DNA of 64,000 nucleotides from Aeromonas bestiarum (GCF_000819745.1 NZ_CDDA01000008.1:218175-282174); one strand, 5' to 3'. Positions 19,077 to 28,433 are shown, numbered from the stretch's first letter. Numbers and translations: made by a program. The notes: generated by a model not told the origin, from the sequence alone.

Positions 19077-19303
19077 AAAAAAGGCGCCATCCAACCGGAG
19101 GCGCCAAACACATTCAGATGACAGACTGGGTTAAATCGGTTCGATTTAAGCCCCTCTTCCCGCAGAGGAAGAAACACAACACCACAATCGCAGACCACTG
19201 ACTCACAAAAATCACATGTAAACCAACATGGAAGAGAAAAAGTGAGCCATATGACAACGGATTGCGAAGCGAATTATGTTTATTCACTGGTCGGCCCGCA
19301 ACC
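19077..19303 (-). ncRNA. gcvB: GcvB-type small regulatory RNA
   Basis: Divergent from gcvA, where E. coli has gcvB. On the minus strand the region holds GGTCTGCGATT, identical to a segment I recall from E. coli GcvB, directly followed by the G/U-rich GTGGTGTTGTGTTT, like the R1 seed that pairs with amino-acid transporter mRNAs. Dyads are seen at 19131-19149 (TTAAATCG/CGATTTAA) and at the 5' end (GTCGG...CCGAC). It ends in a terminator, GGCGCCTCC-GGTT-GGATGGCGCC then six T (19105-19077). A -10 TATAAT (19314-19309, minus) would start RNA near 19303. The 5' end is approximate. Expected role: Hfq-dependent repression of peptide and amino-acid uptake under GcvA control. Confidence 0.75.
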
Positions 19304-19308
19304 GACAA

Positions 19309-19316
19309 ATTATAAT
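19309..19316. promoter_or_regulatory. Shared -10 region of gcvA and gcvB
   Basis: ATTATAAT reads as TATAAT on both strands, giving back-to-back -10 elements for gcvA (rightward) and the GcvB RNA (leftward). The -35 regions are weak on both sides, as expected if GcvA or another activator helps. Confidence 0.5.
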
Positions 19317-19352
19317 GCGGCCCATTAGAAAAACTCATCGTCGGCTGGTCTC

Positions 19353-20273
19353 ATGTCTCGTCGTTTACCCCCGCTCAATGCACTGAAAGCATTCGAAGCC
19401 GCGGCTCGTCACTTAAGCTTCACCCGGGCTGCGGAAGAACTGTTCGTGACCCAGGCTGCCATCAGTCACCAGATCAAGGCGCTGGAGGAGTATCTCGGCA
19501 TCAAGCTGTTTCGCCGCAAGAACCGCTCCCTGCTGCTGACCGAAGAGGGGCAGGGCTACTTCCTCGACATCAAGGACATCTTCAGCTCCATCTCGGAGGC
19601 GACCGACAAGCTGCTGGCCCGCAGCGCCAAGGGGGCGCTCACCGTCAGTCTGCAGCCGAGTTTTGCCATCCAGTGGCTGGTGCCCAGGCTGGTGAAGTTC
19701 AGCGAACGCCATCCGGATATAGACGTGCGGATCAAGGCGGTGGACATGGACGAGGGGTCGCTCACCGACGATGTAGATGTGGCCATCTACTACGGCCGTG
19801 GCAACTGGCCTGGGCTGAGATCCGACAAGTTGCACACCGAATATCTGATCCCCGTCTGTTCGCCCTTGCTGCTGACCGGTCCCAAGCCGCTGCGCACCCC
19901 GGATGATCTGACCCGTCATACCCTGCTGCACGATACCTCCCGCCGCGACTGGAAGGCCTGGTTTCGCCAGCTCGACATAGATGCCCCCAACGTCAATCAG
20001 GGGCCCATTTTCAGCCACTCGACCATGGTGATCCAGGCGGCGATCCACGGTCAGGGGGTGGCGCTCGGCCACAGCGTGCTGGCCCAGCCCGAGATCGAAG
20101 CGGGCCGGCTCATTTGCCCGTTCGAACAGGTGCTGGTAAGCAAGAACGCCTTCTACCTGGTGTGCCAGGAGCAGCAGTCTGATCAGGGCAAGATAGTGGC
20201 CTTCCGCGACTGGATGCTGGAGCTGGTGGAGCAGGAGGAGGCCCGTCGCCGGGCACGGCTCGCCGATGCATGA
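19353..20273 (+). CDS. gcvA: LysR-family regulator GcvA
   Basis: A 306-residue LysR-type regulator, very close in wording to E. coli GcvA. The N-terminal winged helix-turn-helix reads ARHLSFTRAAEELFVTQAAISHQI, followed by the linker LFRRKNRSLLLTEEGQ and an effector domain with VSLQPSFAIQWLVPRL and FYGRGNWPGL-like sequence. GcvA controls the glycine cleavage system and gcvB in response to glycine and purines. The divergent GcvB RNA fits. Downstream ygdD and rlmM keep the E. coli order, with a hydrolase gene inserted between. Confidence 0.95.
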   Translation: MSRRLPPLNALKAFEAAARHLSFTRAAEELFVTQAAISHQIKALEEYLGIKLFRRKNRSLLLTEEGQGYFLDIKDIFSSISEATDKLLARSAKGALTVSLQPSFAIQWLVPRLVKFSERHPDIDVRIKAVDMDEGSLTDDVDVAIYYGRGNWPGLRSDKLHTEYLIPVCSPLLLTGPKPLRTPDDLTRHTLLHDTSRRDWKAWFRQLDIDAPNVNQGPIFSHSTMVIQAAIHGQGVALGHSVLAQPEIEAGRLICPFEQVLVSKNAFYLVCQEQQSDQGKIVAFRDWMLELVEQEEARRRARLADA

Positions 20274-20305
20274 GGCACTGAGGTGATTGCGTGAGAGAGG
20301 ACATC

Positions 20306-20944
20306 ATGACTGAGGTGATAAGGGAGGGGGCAAGCGATGCCCCCGTTCGCATTTTGCTGGCCCACGGCGCCGGTGCCGGCATGGAACACGCCTTTCTCGC
20401 CGAGCTGTCACGTCTGCTGGCGGGCACCGATATCGAGGTGGTGCGTTTCAACTTCCCCTATATGAGCAAACGGGCTCTGGATGGCAAGCGCAGGCCGCCG
20501 GACAGAGCACCCGTGTTGCTCGACCATTGGCGTCAGATGGTGCGCGAGTTTGCCCATCCCAGACTGTTTCTGGCGGGCAAGTCCATGGGGGGACGCATGG
20601 CGGCAGAGCTGTATCGCGAAGGAGAGGACGAGATGAATGCTGCAGGATTGCTCATTCTCGGGTATCCTTTCCACCCCCCGGCCAAGCCCGACCGCTGGCG
20701 GGGCGAAGTGCTCAAGCAGATCAAGACGCCGACCCTGCTATTGCAAGGGGAGCGCGATACCTTCGGTACGCGCGCCGAACTGGCAGATTTTCCCTTCTCA
20801 CCCCACGTATCGGTCCACTGGCTGACCGATGGTGACCATGGCTTCAAACCGCGAAAGGCGAGTGGGGTGAGCGAGCAGGAGAACCTGCAACAGGCGGCCG
20901 ATCGGATAAAAAGCTTTATCGCCGCCACTCGGGTTGAGGCCTGA
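20306..20944 (+). CDS. Alpha/beta hydrolase, Tex30/KANL3-like
   Basis: A 212-residue soluble protein with alpha/beta-hydrolase features: an early ILLAHGAGAGMEH oxyanion loop, nucleophile elbow GKSMGGRMA (Ser), acid-bearing strand TLLLQGERDTFG (Asp) and a late HWLTDGDHGF (His). This pattern is that of the Tex30/KANL3-like group found in many bacteria, whose substrate is unknown. ATG at 20306 follows GAGAGG; a GTG five codons earlier is in frame. It starts 33 bp after gcvA and its last 10 or so bases precede the ygdD-like gene closely, suggesting one transcript. Confidence 0.8.
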   Translation: MTEVIREGASDAPVRILLAHGAGAGMEHAFLAELSRLLAGTDIEVVRFNFPYMSKRALDGKRRPPDRAPVLLDHWRQMVREFAHPRLFLAGKSMGGRMAAELYREGEDEMNAAGLLILGYPFHPPAKPDRWRGEVLKQIKTPTLLLQGERDTFGTRAELADFPFSPHVSVHWLTDGDHGFKPRKASGVSEQENLQQAADRIKSFIAATRVEA

Positions 20945-20975
20945 CGGTGGTGAGCGCGACAAGGAGGAGCCAAGG

Positions 20976-21374
20976 ATGCAGATCCAGCGAGAGTTTCAGC
21001 GGCATTGGTTGGTGTTGGCTGGCCTGTTTGGCCTGACGGCAACCCTGCTGGGGGCCTACGGTGCCCACGGCCTGGCGGCGAGCGGCATCACGCCTTCGCT
21101 GCTGGCGGCGTTCAACACAGCCGTGCAATATCAGTTTTTTCACGCACTGGCCCTGCTGGTGCTGGGTTGGTGCGGTGTGCGCAGCAAGGTGATCACCTTT
21201 GCGGGCTTCGCATTTGTGCTGGGGATCCTCGGATTCTCCGGCAGTATTTACGCCATGGTGCTGCTCGGCAGCAAGGGGCTGGGGCTCATTACCCCGGCCG
21301 GTGGCCTCTGTTTTATGTTGGGATGGGCGGCTCTGATATGGGCTGGCTGTCGTCTTGGAGGAAAAAATGAATAA
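20976..21374 (+). CDS. ygdD: YgdD-like DUF423 membrane protein
   Basis: A 132-residue inner-membrane protein of the DUF423 family with four hydrophobic helices. It carries the family motif [10 protein letters not shown] near residue 20 and [16 protein letters not shown], followed by [12 protein letters not shown] and [16 protein letters not shown]. Function is not known. ATG at 20976 follows AAGGAGGAG; the longer ORF upstream starts inside the ribosome-site region and is rejected. It overlaps rlmM by 8 bases, so the two are coupled, as in E. coli. Confidence 0.88.
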   Translation: MQIQREFQRHWLVLAGLFGLTATLLGAYGAHGLAASGITPSLLAAFNTAVQYQFFHALALLVLGWCGVRSKVITFAGFAFVLGILGFSGSIYAMVLLGSKGLGLITPAGGLCFMLGWAALIWAGCRLGGKNE

Positions 21375-22461
21375 TCTGCTGCTTTATTGCCGCCCCGGTT
21401 TTGAGAAAGAGGCGGCGGCAGAGATCACCGAACGTGCCAGTAACATGCAGTGTTACGGTTTCGCCCGGGTCAAGGACGACAGCGGTTATGTGATATTCGA
21501 GCTGTATGACGAGGAGCAGGCCGATCTGCTGGCCCGCAAGCTGCCGTTCAAGGAGCTCATCTTCATCCGCCAGATGCTGGTGGTGACCCATGAGCTGAAG
21601 GATCTGGAGCTCTCCGACCGGATCTCTCCCATCCTGGAGGCGGCCGCCAGCTATACCATCTGCGGCGATCTGCGGGTGGAGACAGCCGACACCAACGAGG
21701 CGAAAGAGCTGTCGGCCTTCTGCCGCAAGTTCACAGTGCCGCTGCGTCAGGCGCTGCGCAGTAACGAGTTGCTGACCAAGAAGGAGACGCCGCACCGTCC
21801 GGTGTTCCACGCCTTCTTCATGGCCAACGATCACCTGCTGATCGGTTACTCCTACTCGTTCAACAACTCCGAATTCCACATGGGTATCCCGCGTCTGCGT
21901 TGCCCGCCGGATGCACCTAGCCGCTCCAGCCTCAAGCTGGAAGAGGCCTTCTACGTGTTCGTGCCACGGGAAGAGTGGGACCTGCGCCTCACCTCCGGCA
22001 TGAAGGCGGTCGATCTGGGTGCCTGCCCGGGCGGCTGGACGCATCAGCTGGTGCGTCGCGGCATGATGGTGACTGCGGTGGATAACGGCACCATGGCCCC
22101 CTCCCTGATGGATACAGGCCAGGTGAAGCACCTGCGTGACGACGGTTTTGTGTGGCGTCCCAGCAAGAAGAACATCTACTGGCTGGTGTGCGACATGGTG
22201 GAGAAGCCGGCACGGGTTGTTCACATGATTGCCGACTGGTTCCGCGAGAACGACTGCCAGGAGGCGGTGTTCAACCTCAAGCTGCCGATGAAGAAGCGCT
22301 ACGCCGAAGCGGTGCACAACATAGAAGTGTTGCGCGGCCTGCTCAAGGAGATCGACAACGCCTTCGTCATCCAGGCCAAGCAGCTCTACCACGATCGCGA
22401 AGAGATCACGGTACACGTCTACAACAAGTACTGGGTCTCCAAGCTGGAAGCCAAGGACTGA
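21367..22461 (+). CDS. rlmM: 23S rRNA (cytidine-2498-2'-O)-methyltransferase
   Basis: A 364-residue RNA methyltransferase that 2'-O-methylates C2498 of 23S rRNA before ribosome assembly. It has an N-terminal THUMP-containing half ([17 protein letters not shown]) and a Rossmann catalytic half with SAM loop [14 protein letters not shown]; the catalytic Lys/Asp pattern includes LVCDMVEKP and [13 protein letters not shown] at 21367 follows GGAGG; another ATG 12 bases upstream lies in the ribosome-site region. Overlaps the ygdD-like gene by 8 bases and ends before a bidirectional hairpin. Confidence 0.95.
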   Translation: MNNLLLYCRPGFEKEAAAEITERASNMQCYGFARVKDDSGYVIFELYDEEQADLLARKLPFKELIFIRQMLVVTHELKDLELSDRISPILEAAASYTICGDLRVETADTNEAKELSAFCRKFTVPLRQALRSNELLTKKETPHRPVFHAFFMANDHLLIGYSYSFNNSEFHMGIPRLRCPPDAPSRSSLKLEEAFYVFVPREEWDLRLTSGMKAVDLGACPGGWTHQLVRRGMMVTAVDNGTMAPSLMDTGQVKHLRDDGFVWRPSKKNIYWLVCDMVEKPARVVHMIADWFRENDCQEAVFNLKLPMKKRYAEAVHNIEVLRGLLKEIDNAFVIQAKQLYHDREEITVHVYNKYWVSKLEAKD

Positions 22462-22488
22462 CGTCCGGCGCCTTGCCGTGAACGGAAA

Positions 22489-22525
22489 ACAGGACCGACA
22501 GCAGAGATGCTGTCGGTCCTGTCGT
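22489..22525. terminator. Hairpin between rlmM and a convergent gene
   Basis: A perfect 15-bp stem (22489-22503 with 22508-22522) and GAGA loop, followed by only CGTTT on the right and GTTTTCC on the minus strand. A strong stem with short T-tracts; likely terminates both convergent genes. Confidence 0.75.
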
Positions 22526-22535
22526 TTATGCAGGC

Positions 22536-22979
22536 CTAGAAGCGATAGTCGAAGCGCAGGGAGGACTCGCCGTCGGTGAGCTTGACCTCTATGTCGAGGG
22601 GGATGGATCGATCGGTCGGGCTGAACTCCAGCTTGACCCCGTTGCCACGCAACTTGATGGAGGTGTTCATGCCACCGGCCTTGAACTTGATCCTGGGTTT
22701 GTGCTGCTCGAAGGAGAGGCTCACGCTCTTCTCGGCGGTCAGATTCAGCTTCTGATAGGGGGTGACCTGGCTGTTGCCATTGCTGTCGGTCACTATGTCC
22801 ACCCCGAAGGAGAGCGGTTTGGGCGCTTTGAGCAGCTCGTTGGTATCCATGGTGGAGCGCCAGACCTGGCTGGCTTGCTGGGTGCCGGATGCCGGTAGTT
22901 CTTTCCAGGCATTGTCGACCGGTCTGTCTACTGCCATGACACTGCTGCTGATGAGCAGCAGGCTGAAAATAGCGCGCAT
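22536..22979 (-). CDS. Secreted protein of unknown function
   Basis: A 147-residue protein with a short signal peptide (MRAIFSLLLISSSVMA) and a mature part rich in beta-strand-like alternation, ending SSLRFDYRF, an aromatic end like outer-membrane or periplasmic beta proteins. It is too short for a full porin and has no cysteine. I do not recognise the family. AAGGAGATCC precedes the ATG. It is convergent with rlmM and has its own promoter region of about 70 bp behind a terminator. Confidence 0.7.
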   Translation of the reverse strand: MRAIFSLLLISSSVMAVDRPVDNAWKELPASGTQQASQVWRSTMDTNELLKAPKPLSFGVDIVTDSNGNSQVTPYQKLNLTAEKSVSLSFEQHKPRIKFKAGGMNTSIKLRGNGVKLEFSPTDRSIPLDIEVKLTDGESSLRFDYRF

Positions 22980-23055
22980 AATGGATCTCCTTATCCCTTA
23001 TCTATTGAACATAGTAGCCAATCGATGAGGGGGGTAGCGCGCCGCGAGATAAAAC

Positions 23056-23080
23056 AAAGGGAGCCGAGGCTCCCTTTTAA
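23056..23080. terminator. Terminator after isocitrate dehydrogenase gene
   Basis: A 10-bp stem (AAAGGGAGCC / GGCTCCCTTT) with a two-base GA centre. On the minus strand it lies 20 bp beyond the stop of the dehydrogenase gene and is followed by an A/T-rich tract. Confidence 0.85.
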
Positions 23081-23100
23081 AATCAATATATTAGACTAGA

Positions 23101-24108
23101 TTACAGCCGATCTATGATGGACTGGGTGAACTCGCTGGTGGAGGCCGTGCCCCCCAGATCCCGGGTGACCCGATCGCCGGATTCTATGGTGGCGCGCACC
23201 GCTTCCCGAATGCGTTCAGCCTTGTCCTGCATGCCCAGATATTCCAGCATCTGGATGGAGGCGAGGATCACCGAGGTCGGGTTGGCGATGTTCTTGCCGG
23301 CGATATCCGGTGCCGAACCGTGCACCGCTTCGAAGATGGCGGCGCCATCACCTATGTTGGCGCCCGGCGCCATGCCGAGGCCACCCACCAGACCGGCGCA
23401 CAGATCCGAGAGGATGTCGCCGAACAGGTTGGTGGTGACCATGACATCGAACCGCTCCGGGTACATCACCAGATTCATGCAGGCGGCATCGACGATCATC
23501 TCCTCGCTCTGGATATCCGGATAGCGGGCCGCCACTTCGCGGGCCACTTCCAGGAACAGGCCCGAGGTGGACTTGAGGATGTTGGCCTTGTGGATGATGG
23601 TGACCTTCTTGCGCCCTTCCTGACGGGCCAGCTCGAAGGCGAACTTGACGATGCGCTCGGCTCCGTCGCGGGTGATGATGCTCATCGCCTCGGCGCTCTG
23701 GTTGTCATCGCTGCGCTTCTGGCCGGCGCCCGAGTACATACCCTCGGTGTTCTCCCGTACCGTGATGATGTCGATGTTGTCGTAACGGCTGCGGGTACCC
23801 TTGAAGGATATGACGGGGCGGACGTTGGCGTAGAGGTTGAATTTCTTGCGCAGGGAGACGTTGATGGAGGTGAAGCCGCCGCCGACCGGGGTGGTGAGCG
23901 GGCCTTTCAGGCTGACCTTGTTCTTCTCGATCAGATCCAGGGTGGCCTGGGGCAGCAGCTCGCCGTGCTTCTCCAGCGCGACCAGACCGGCATCCGCATA
24001 TTCGTATTCGAAGTCACAACCGGCGTGGGCCAGGATCTGGATGGCGGATTCTATGATGCTGGGGCCAATGCCGTCGCCCGGGATGACGGTAATTTTTCTT
24101 TTTGACAT
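23101..24108 (-). CDS. NAD-type isocitrate dehydrogenase (beta-decarboxylating dehydrogenase)
   Basis: A 335-residue member of the isocitrate/isopropylmalate dehydrogenase family. It starts KRKITVIPGDGIGPSI, and the substrate loop SINVSLRKKFNLYANVRP is the NAD-isocitrate dehydrogenase form rather than that of LeuB. The conserved TVRENTEGMYSG, KANILKST, and DAACMNLVMYPERFDVMVTTNLFGDILSD hold the metal and substrate residues; GSAPDIAGKNIANPT is the cofactor loop. It would convert isocitrate to 2-oxoglutarate in the TCA cycle. About 335 residues is the mitochondrial/thermus-like short form, unlike the 416-residue E. coli Icd. Homoisocitrate or tartrate activity cannot be excluded. Confidence 0.85.
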   Translation of the reverse strand: MSKRKITVIPGDGIGPSIIESAIQILAHAGCDFEYEYADAGLVALEKHGELLPQATLDLIEKNKVSLKGPLTTPVGGGFTSINVSLRKKFNLYANVRPVISFKGTRSRYDNIDIITVRENTEGMYSGAGQKRSDDNQSAEAMSIITRDGAERIVKFAFELARQEGRKKVTIIHKANILKSTSGLFLEVAREVAARYPDIQSEEMIVDAACMNLVMYPERFDVMVTTNLFGDILSDLCAGLVGGLGMAPGANIGDGAAIFEAVHGSAPDIAGKNIANPTSVILASIQMLEYLGMQDKAERIREAVRATIESGDRVTRDLGGTASTSEFTQSIIDRL

Positions 24109-24270
24109 GAGAGGTATCCACTTCTAGGGAACAGAGGGGGAGGATTCGGCCGTTTTATACCATTTCTACACCTAACCCTCCATGTTTCTTTACATTCTAT
24201 CTGCTTTTGTCAACAGCAAGGGTGAGTCCCGTCATGATTGGCAGGATTGCTGGGGCATGGTGGAGACCCG

Positions 24271-25080
24271 TCAGGCTTCGCTGTCTGGCACGGGAGGATA
24301 GCGTATCTCCCGCAGGTTGAACCCCAGCGGAATGTCCCGCTGCAGCTGCACCAGCCGCTGGGCCAGCAGGGCCTCACCCTGATGCTGGCGCAGCTTGAGC
24401 AAGGGCTTGCCGGCACCCTCCTGCTGACAGGCCGCGAGTAGGGCCGGGAGATCGCCATGTTGTTGCAGCAGCTGGGTCGCTGTCTTGGGGCCTATGCCGG
24501 GCACCCCCTTGATGTTGGAGCCAGCTATGCCGGTCAGGGCCCAGAAATCCACCAGTTGCGCCGGCGCCACCCCGTATTGTTGCTCGACGAAGGCGGCATC
24601 CAGCCAGCGCTTGTTGAAGTAGTCGCGGATCTGGATCTGCGGGCAGATAAGTTGGCAGAACCCCTTGTCGGTGGAGATGATGGTGGCCCTGGCGCCATGC
24701 TGGGCAATGCCGGTAGCCAGGGTGGCGATCAGGTCATCCGCCTCGTCGGTCTGGGAGAGCAGGGCATCCACGCCACACTCCCAGAACGCATCCTGCAAGG
24801 TGTTCAAGCCTTCGCGCAGCTCGACCGGCATGGGGGTTCGCCCCTCCTTGTAGGCTGGATAGACCTCTTTGCGCCAGCTGTGCACCTCGCCGTCAAATAC
24901 CGCTATGGCGTGGGTAGGCTCGCTGCCGGCCAGCAGCTTGCGGCAGGTGTTGATGAGGTTGGCGCGGGTGGCGATCAATGCCTGGGCCGGGGTCAGCGCC
25001 TGCTGGGCTTGTACCGCATGCAGACGACGGATGAGGTTGAGGGCATCTATGATGAGCAGGTGCGGCCTGATAGTTGACAT
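24271..25080 (-). CDS. xni: Flap endonuclease Xni (exonuclease IX)
   Basis: A 269-residue 5'-nuclease-family protein like E. coli Xni/YgdG, related to the 5' exonuclease domain of DNA polymerase I. Early HLLIIDALNLIRR and later TDEADDLIATLA and STDKGFCQLI supply acidic metal ligands; the helix-3-turn-helix region IKGVPGIGPKTATQLL binds DNA. It begins at ATG 25080 in a weak ribosome context; in-frame upstream Met codons would add 25 non-conserved residues. In E. coli xni lies near rlmM, ppnN, queF and syd, the same neighbourhood as here. Confidence 0.92.
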   Translation of the reverse strand: MSTIRPHLLIIDALNLIRRLHAVQAQQALTPAQALIATRANLINTCRKLLAGSEPTHAIAVFDGEVHSWRKEVYPAYKEGRTPMPVELREGLNTLQDAFWECGVDALLSQTDEADDLIATLATGIAQHGARATIISTDKGFCQLICPQIQIRDYFNKRWLDAAFVEQQYGVAPAQLVDFWALTGIAGSNIKGVPGIGPKTATQLLQQHGDLPALLAACQQEGAGKPLLKLRQHQGEALLAQRLVQLQRDIPLGFNLREIRYPPVPDSEA

Positions 25081-25168
25081 GGGACACTCTTGGCGGTCGA
25101 GACGCGCCATTGTAACAAACAGGCCGGCCTGATGGGGGATTGATGGCATTTGCATGCCAGAGGCAGGT

Positions 25169-25192
25169 AAAAAAGGGGCGCCAATGCGCCCC
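25169..25192 (-). terminator. Terminator of ppnN
   Basis: GGGGCGC-CAAT-GCGCCCC stem-loop, followed on the minus strand by six T (25174-25169), lying 25 bp past the ppnN stop. Confidence 0.9.
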
Positions 25193-25216
25193 TCTCTTCG
25201 TATTGCGATGCCAGCC

Positions 25217-26572
25217 TTAGCGCACTATCTCGTAGCAGGGCACGTACTGGCTGCCCGGCAGCTTCATCCGTTGCTGCTTGACGAAGCTCTCCAGCAGCTT
25301 GTCCATCAGGTGCATCAGCTCCTTGTCGCCGTGCAGCTTGAAGGGACCCTTCTTCTCGATGGCGCGAATGCCCCCTTCCTTGACGTTGCCGGCGACTATG
25401 CCGGAGAAGGCACGGCGCAGGTTCGCCGCCAACAGTTGGGGCGGCTGGTTGCGGTGCAGATCCAGGCTGGCCATGTTGGCGTGATCCGGCTCGAACGGGA
25501 GCTGGAACTCGGGCTCTATCTTGAGGGACCAGTTGAAGGAGTAGGCATCCCCGACCGATTTGCGATATTCGCGGATCTTGGGCATAGCTTCCTTCATCAC
25601 CCGGGCCACTTCCGGCGCATCGCCGACGATGATCCGGTAGAGGCTGGTGGCAGGTTCGCCCAGGGTCGCCTTGACGAAGTCATCGATGGCGCGGAAGTAA
25701 TCGGCGCTCTCCTTCGGACCGGTCAAGATGATCGGCATGGGCTGCCGCTCGTTGGCCGGGTGCATCATGATGCCGAGCAGGTAGAGCAGCTCTTCGGCTG
25801 TGCCGACTCCGCCCGGGAATATGATGATGCCGTGGCCCAGACGGACGAAGGCCTCCAGCCGCTTCTCGATATCCGGCAGTATCACCAGCTCGTTGACGAT
25901 AGGGTTGGGCGGCTCGGCGGCTATGATGGACGGCTCGGTCAGACCTATGTAACGGCCGTTGCGCACCCGCTGCTTGGCGTGGCCGACGGCGGCGCCCTTC
26001 ATGGGCCCTTCCATGGCACCCGGGCCGCAGCCGGTGCAGATGTTGAGCTCACGCAGCCCCAGCTCGCTGCCCACCGCGCGGGTGTACTGGTACTCGATCT
26101 CGTTGATGGAGTGGCCGCCCCAGCAGACCACCAGATTGGGATCCGCGCCCGGCAGGATCGCCTTGGCGTTGCGCAGTATGGCGAACACCACGTTGGAGAT
26201 GTGGGTGGAGCTGGTCAGGTTGACTAGCCGGTTCGACTCCAGCTGGGTCGAGACATAGAGGATGTCGCGCAGCACGGAGAAGAGGTGCTCCTGAATACCG
26301 CGGATGATCTCGCCATCCACAAAGGCGTGTTCGGGGGCATTGAACAGTTCGAGTTTGACCCCGCGCTCGCGCCGGATCACATGAATATCAAAGGATTTGA
26401 AGCGCTCCAGTATCTCTTTGGAGCTGTCGGTATGGCTACCTGAGTTGAGCACTGCCAGCGAGCAGTTGCGAAACAGTTGATAGATATCGCTGGAGGCTGT
26501 TTGTTTGAGGCGATCCACCTCGAGTTGTGACAGCAAGTCCATGCTGCCGACAGGATTGATGTGCGTAATCAT
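25217..26572 (-). CDS. ppnN: Nucleotide 5'-monophosphate nucleosidase PpnN
   Basis: A 451-residue cytoplasmic enzyme that splits purine and pyrimidine nucleoside monophosphates into base and ribose-5-phosphate; in E. coli it is bound and tuned by (p)ppGpp. The [20 protein letters not shown] start and [11 protein letters not shown] match the N-terminal regulatory domain. The LOG-type catalytic domain carries [20 protein letters not shown] and [20 protein letters not shown] at 26572 follows AAGGGGAA; an in-frame start five codons upstream is less conserved. The gene order with xni, queF and syd is conserved with E. coli. Confidence 0.94.
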   Translation of the reverse strand: MITHINPVGSMDLLSQLEVDRLKQTASSDIYQLFRNCSLAVLNSGSHTDSSKEILERFKSFDIHVIRRERGVKLELFNAPEHAFVDGEIIRGIQEHLFSVLRDILYVSTQLESNRLVNLTSSTHISNVVFAILRNAKAILPGADPNLVVCWGGHSINEIEYQYTRAVGSELGLRELNICTGCGPGAMEGPMKGAAVGHAKQRVRNGRYIGLTEPSIIAAEPPNPIVNELVILPDIEKRLEAFVRLGHGIIIFPGGVGTAEELLYLLGIMMHPANERQPMPIILTGPKESADYFRAIDDFVKATLGEPATSLYRIIVGDAPEVARVMKEAMPKIREYRKSVGDAYSFNWSLKIEPEFQLPFEPDHANMASLDLHRNQPPQLLAANLRRAFSGIVAGNVKEGGIRAIEKKGPFKLHGDKELMHLMDKLLESFVKQQRMKLPGSQYVPCYEIVR

Positions 26573-26722
26573 AGGTTCCCCTTTCACTCGCTTGTTATCG
26601 TTGTGCTTTTCCCTGGGGAGAAAACGGGATGCCCTGTGGCATCCCTTGAATTTGATAGTAGATGTAAGCGGTGGGGCAGGGGAATAGGGGAGAAGTGCGT
26701 TTGCTGCTTTTTTAGCCTGCCA

Positions 26723-28342
26723 TCAGGCCAGGTTGACCTGATCCCGGCCCGAGTTCTTGGAGCTGTAGAGCGCCTTGTCGGCCCGTTCGAACGCATCCGT
26801 GGTGTGATCCCCTTCCCGGAACAGGGTGGCACCGATGGAGATGGTGATCTCGACCCTGGCATCGCGAAAACGGAACGGAATGCTCTTGATGGTCTGACGC
26901 AGAGTCTCCAGCGGCTTCTGGTACTTGTCCGGGTTGATGTTCGGCAGCAGCACCACGAACTCCTCGCCGCCGAAGCGGGCGATGAAGTCGGTGTCACGCA
27001 GAGCCCCCTGCAGCGCCTTGGCAACCACCTTCAACGCCTTGTCACCGGCCATGTGGCCGTAGTTGTCGTTGATGTTCTTGAAGTGATCTATGTCGATGAT
27101 GGCCAGGCACAGTGGCGTGCTGTAGCGCAACCAGCGCTTGTATTCGAGTTCGAGCCGCTCGTCGAGGGCCGCCCGGTTGTGCACCTGGGTCAGGCTGTCG
27201 AGGAACAGCTTGTGCTTCTGGATGGTGAGCCGCTTCTTGTATTCGGCGGTCTCCTCCTTCATCAGCCGCAGCTTGGCCTCCATGGTGGAGAGGCGGGTGA
27301 GCAGGTGGCGCTCGCGGGCGGCCATGGCTTCCCTGTCCTGCAACAGCAGGTTGATGGCGCCCATGTGGCCCGAGATGGCGCCCTTGAGCTCATGGAGGGT
27401 GTCGTGGCTGGCCAGGGTATGGTCGATGGCCCGCAGCTCCTTGTTGATGGCCTGACGGGTATCCTGGGTGGCGCTTTGCAGGGCGCGCCCCTCGTCGAGG
27501 GATTCGGTGAAGCTGAAATGCACAGCCGAGAGGCTCTCGTTGAGGGTGCTGAGAAACGCCTGGGAGGATTTTCGCTCCTCGCGGGTGCCCTCTATGATGA
27601 GCTCGATGATCTGCAGGCAGATCTCGGCCAGCAGCGGCGGCGTGATGCCACCCAGCAACTGGCGACGGATATCCGCCAGGCTCTCGCCGACGGCACCGGC
27701 AAAGTCCAGCTCGGTGATGAGCCGCTGCAACTCGTCGGCTATGTGGGCGTGGGTCTTGGCATCAAACGGGATGGTTGGCTCGGGGGAAGATAGTTCGGCT
27801 ATGGCCACGGCCGGCGTGCTGGCAAGGGGTGCCTGCGCCAGCAGGGGCTGGGTCGGCAGCAGTTGGATCTTGATGGCCTGCTGGTAGAACTCCAGCAGCC
27901 GGATCACCTTCTTCTGATGATCGCCTATGCCATAGCCATCGGGGCTCGCCAGAAACTCCTTGAGGGACTTGCGGGTATCCTCCGGGAAGCCCTTGATGGA
28001 CTTGAGCTGCTTGGAGCCTAGGTCGATGGCGGACTTGGTCAGGGTGATGGACTCTTCCAGCGCGTTGCCGTGCTGCTGCAACAGCTTTTCGATGACGGCG
28101 AGATCGGCGTCGAGGGCGGAGAGCGGCGGATTGCCATCGAGTTTTTGCTTGAGCTTGGCGAGCTTGTTGTCCAGCTCGCGATCGTGGCCGCGACAGGCCT
28201 GCATCAACTTGCCGATGAACTGGATGCTGCGGGCGCGCTCGGTGTCGGAGAAAGAGACGATGCCGTCGAGCTCCAGCTGCTTTTGCTGAAGGGATTCCCT
28301 GAGTCTGGCCAATTGTCCTGCTACGGCAGCGATATCATTCAT
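26723..28342 (-). CDS. Diguanylate cyclase with N-terminal helical region
   Basis: A 539-residue protein without membrane segments. Residues 1 to about 370 are almost all helix and coiled coil (repeated Leu/Gln/Glu heptads), and the C-terminus is a GGDEF domain: IDIDHFKNINDNYGHMAGD followed by RFGGEEF. The inhibitory I-site RDTD lies five residues before GGEEF, so product feedback on c-di-GMP synthesis is expected. It resembles the coil-type diguanylate cyclases of Vibrio and Shewanella, but I assign no gene name. It lies downstream of, and in the same direction as, a TPR protein with a degenerate cyclase-like end. Confidence 0.9.
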   Translation of the reverse strand: MNDIAAVAGQLARLRESLQQKQLELDGIVSFSDTERARSIQFIGKLMQACRGHDRELDNKLAKLKQKLDGNPPLSALDADLAVIEKLLQQHGNALEESITLTKSAIDLGSKQLKSIKGFPEDTRKSLKEFLASPDGYGIGDHQKKVIRLLEFYQQAIKIQLLPTQPLLAQAPLASTPAVAIAELSSPEPTIPFDAKTHAHIADELQRLITELDFAGAVGESLADIRRQLLGGITPPLLAEICLQIIELIIEGTREERKSSQAFLSTLNESLSAVHFSFTESLDEGRALQSATQDTRQAINKELRAIDHTLASHDTLHELKGAISGHMGAINLLLQDREAMAARERHLLTRLSTMEAKLRLMKEETAEYKKRLTIQKHKLFLDSLTQVHNRAALDERLELEYKRWLRYSTPLCLAIIDIDHFKNINDNYGHMAGDKALKVVAKALQGALRDTDFIARFGGEEFVVLLPNINPDKYQKPLETLRQTIKSIPFRFRDARVEITISIGATLFREGDHTTDAFERADKALYSSKNSGRDQVNLA

Positions 28343-28433
28343 TATTCAGGTCGCCCTGTTGTCATTATCGTTTTTGTGTTGGATAGCAACGGCGGTCGAA
28401 CCCAGTTCCAGACCCAGTTGATTATCTATATCG

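Noticed and set aside
15785-19198. A 1137-codon open frame on the minus strand across dinB and the chemoreceptor gene
   Set aside because: It is antisense to two clear genes; the peptide is His/Gly/Gln/Leu-rich low-complexity text typical of reverse frames in GC-rich DNA, and it lacks a ribosome site.
19114-19338. A 74-codon minus ORF beside gcvA
   Set aside because: It lies within the probable GcvB RNA gene and its promoter; no ribosome site or family resemblance.
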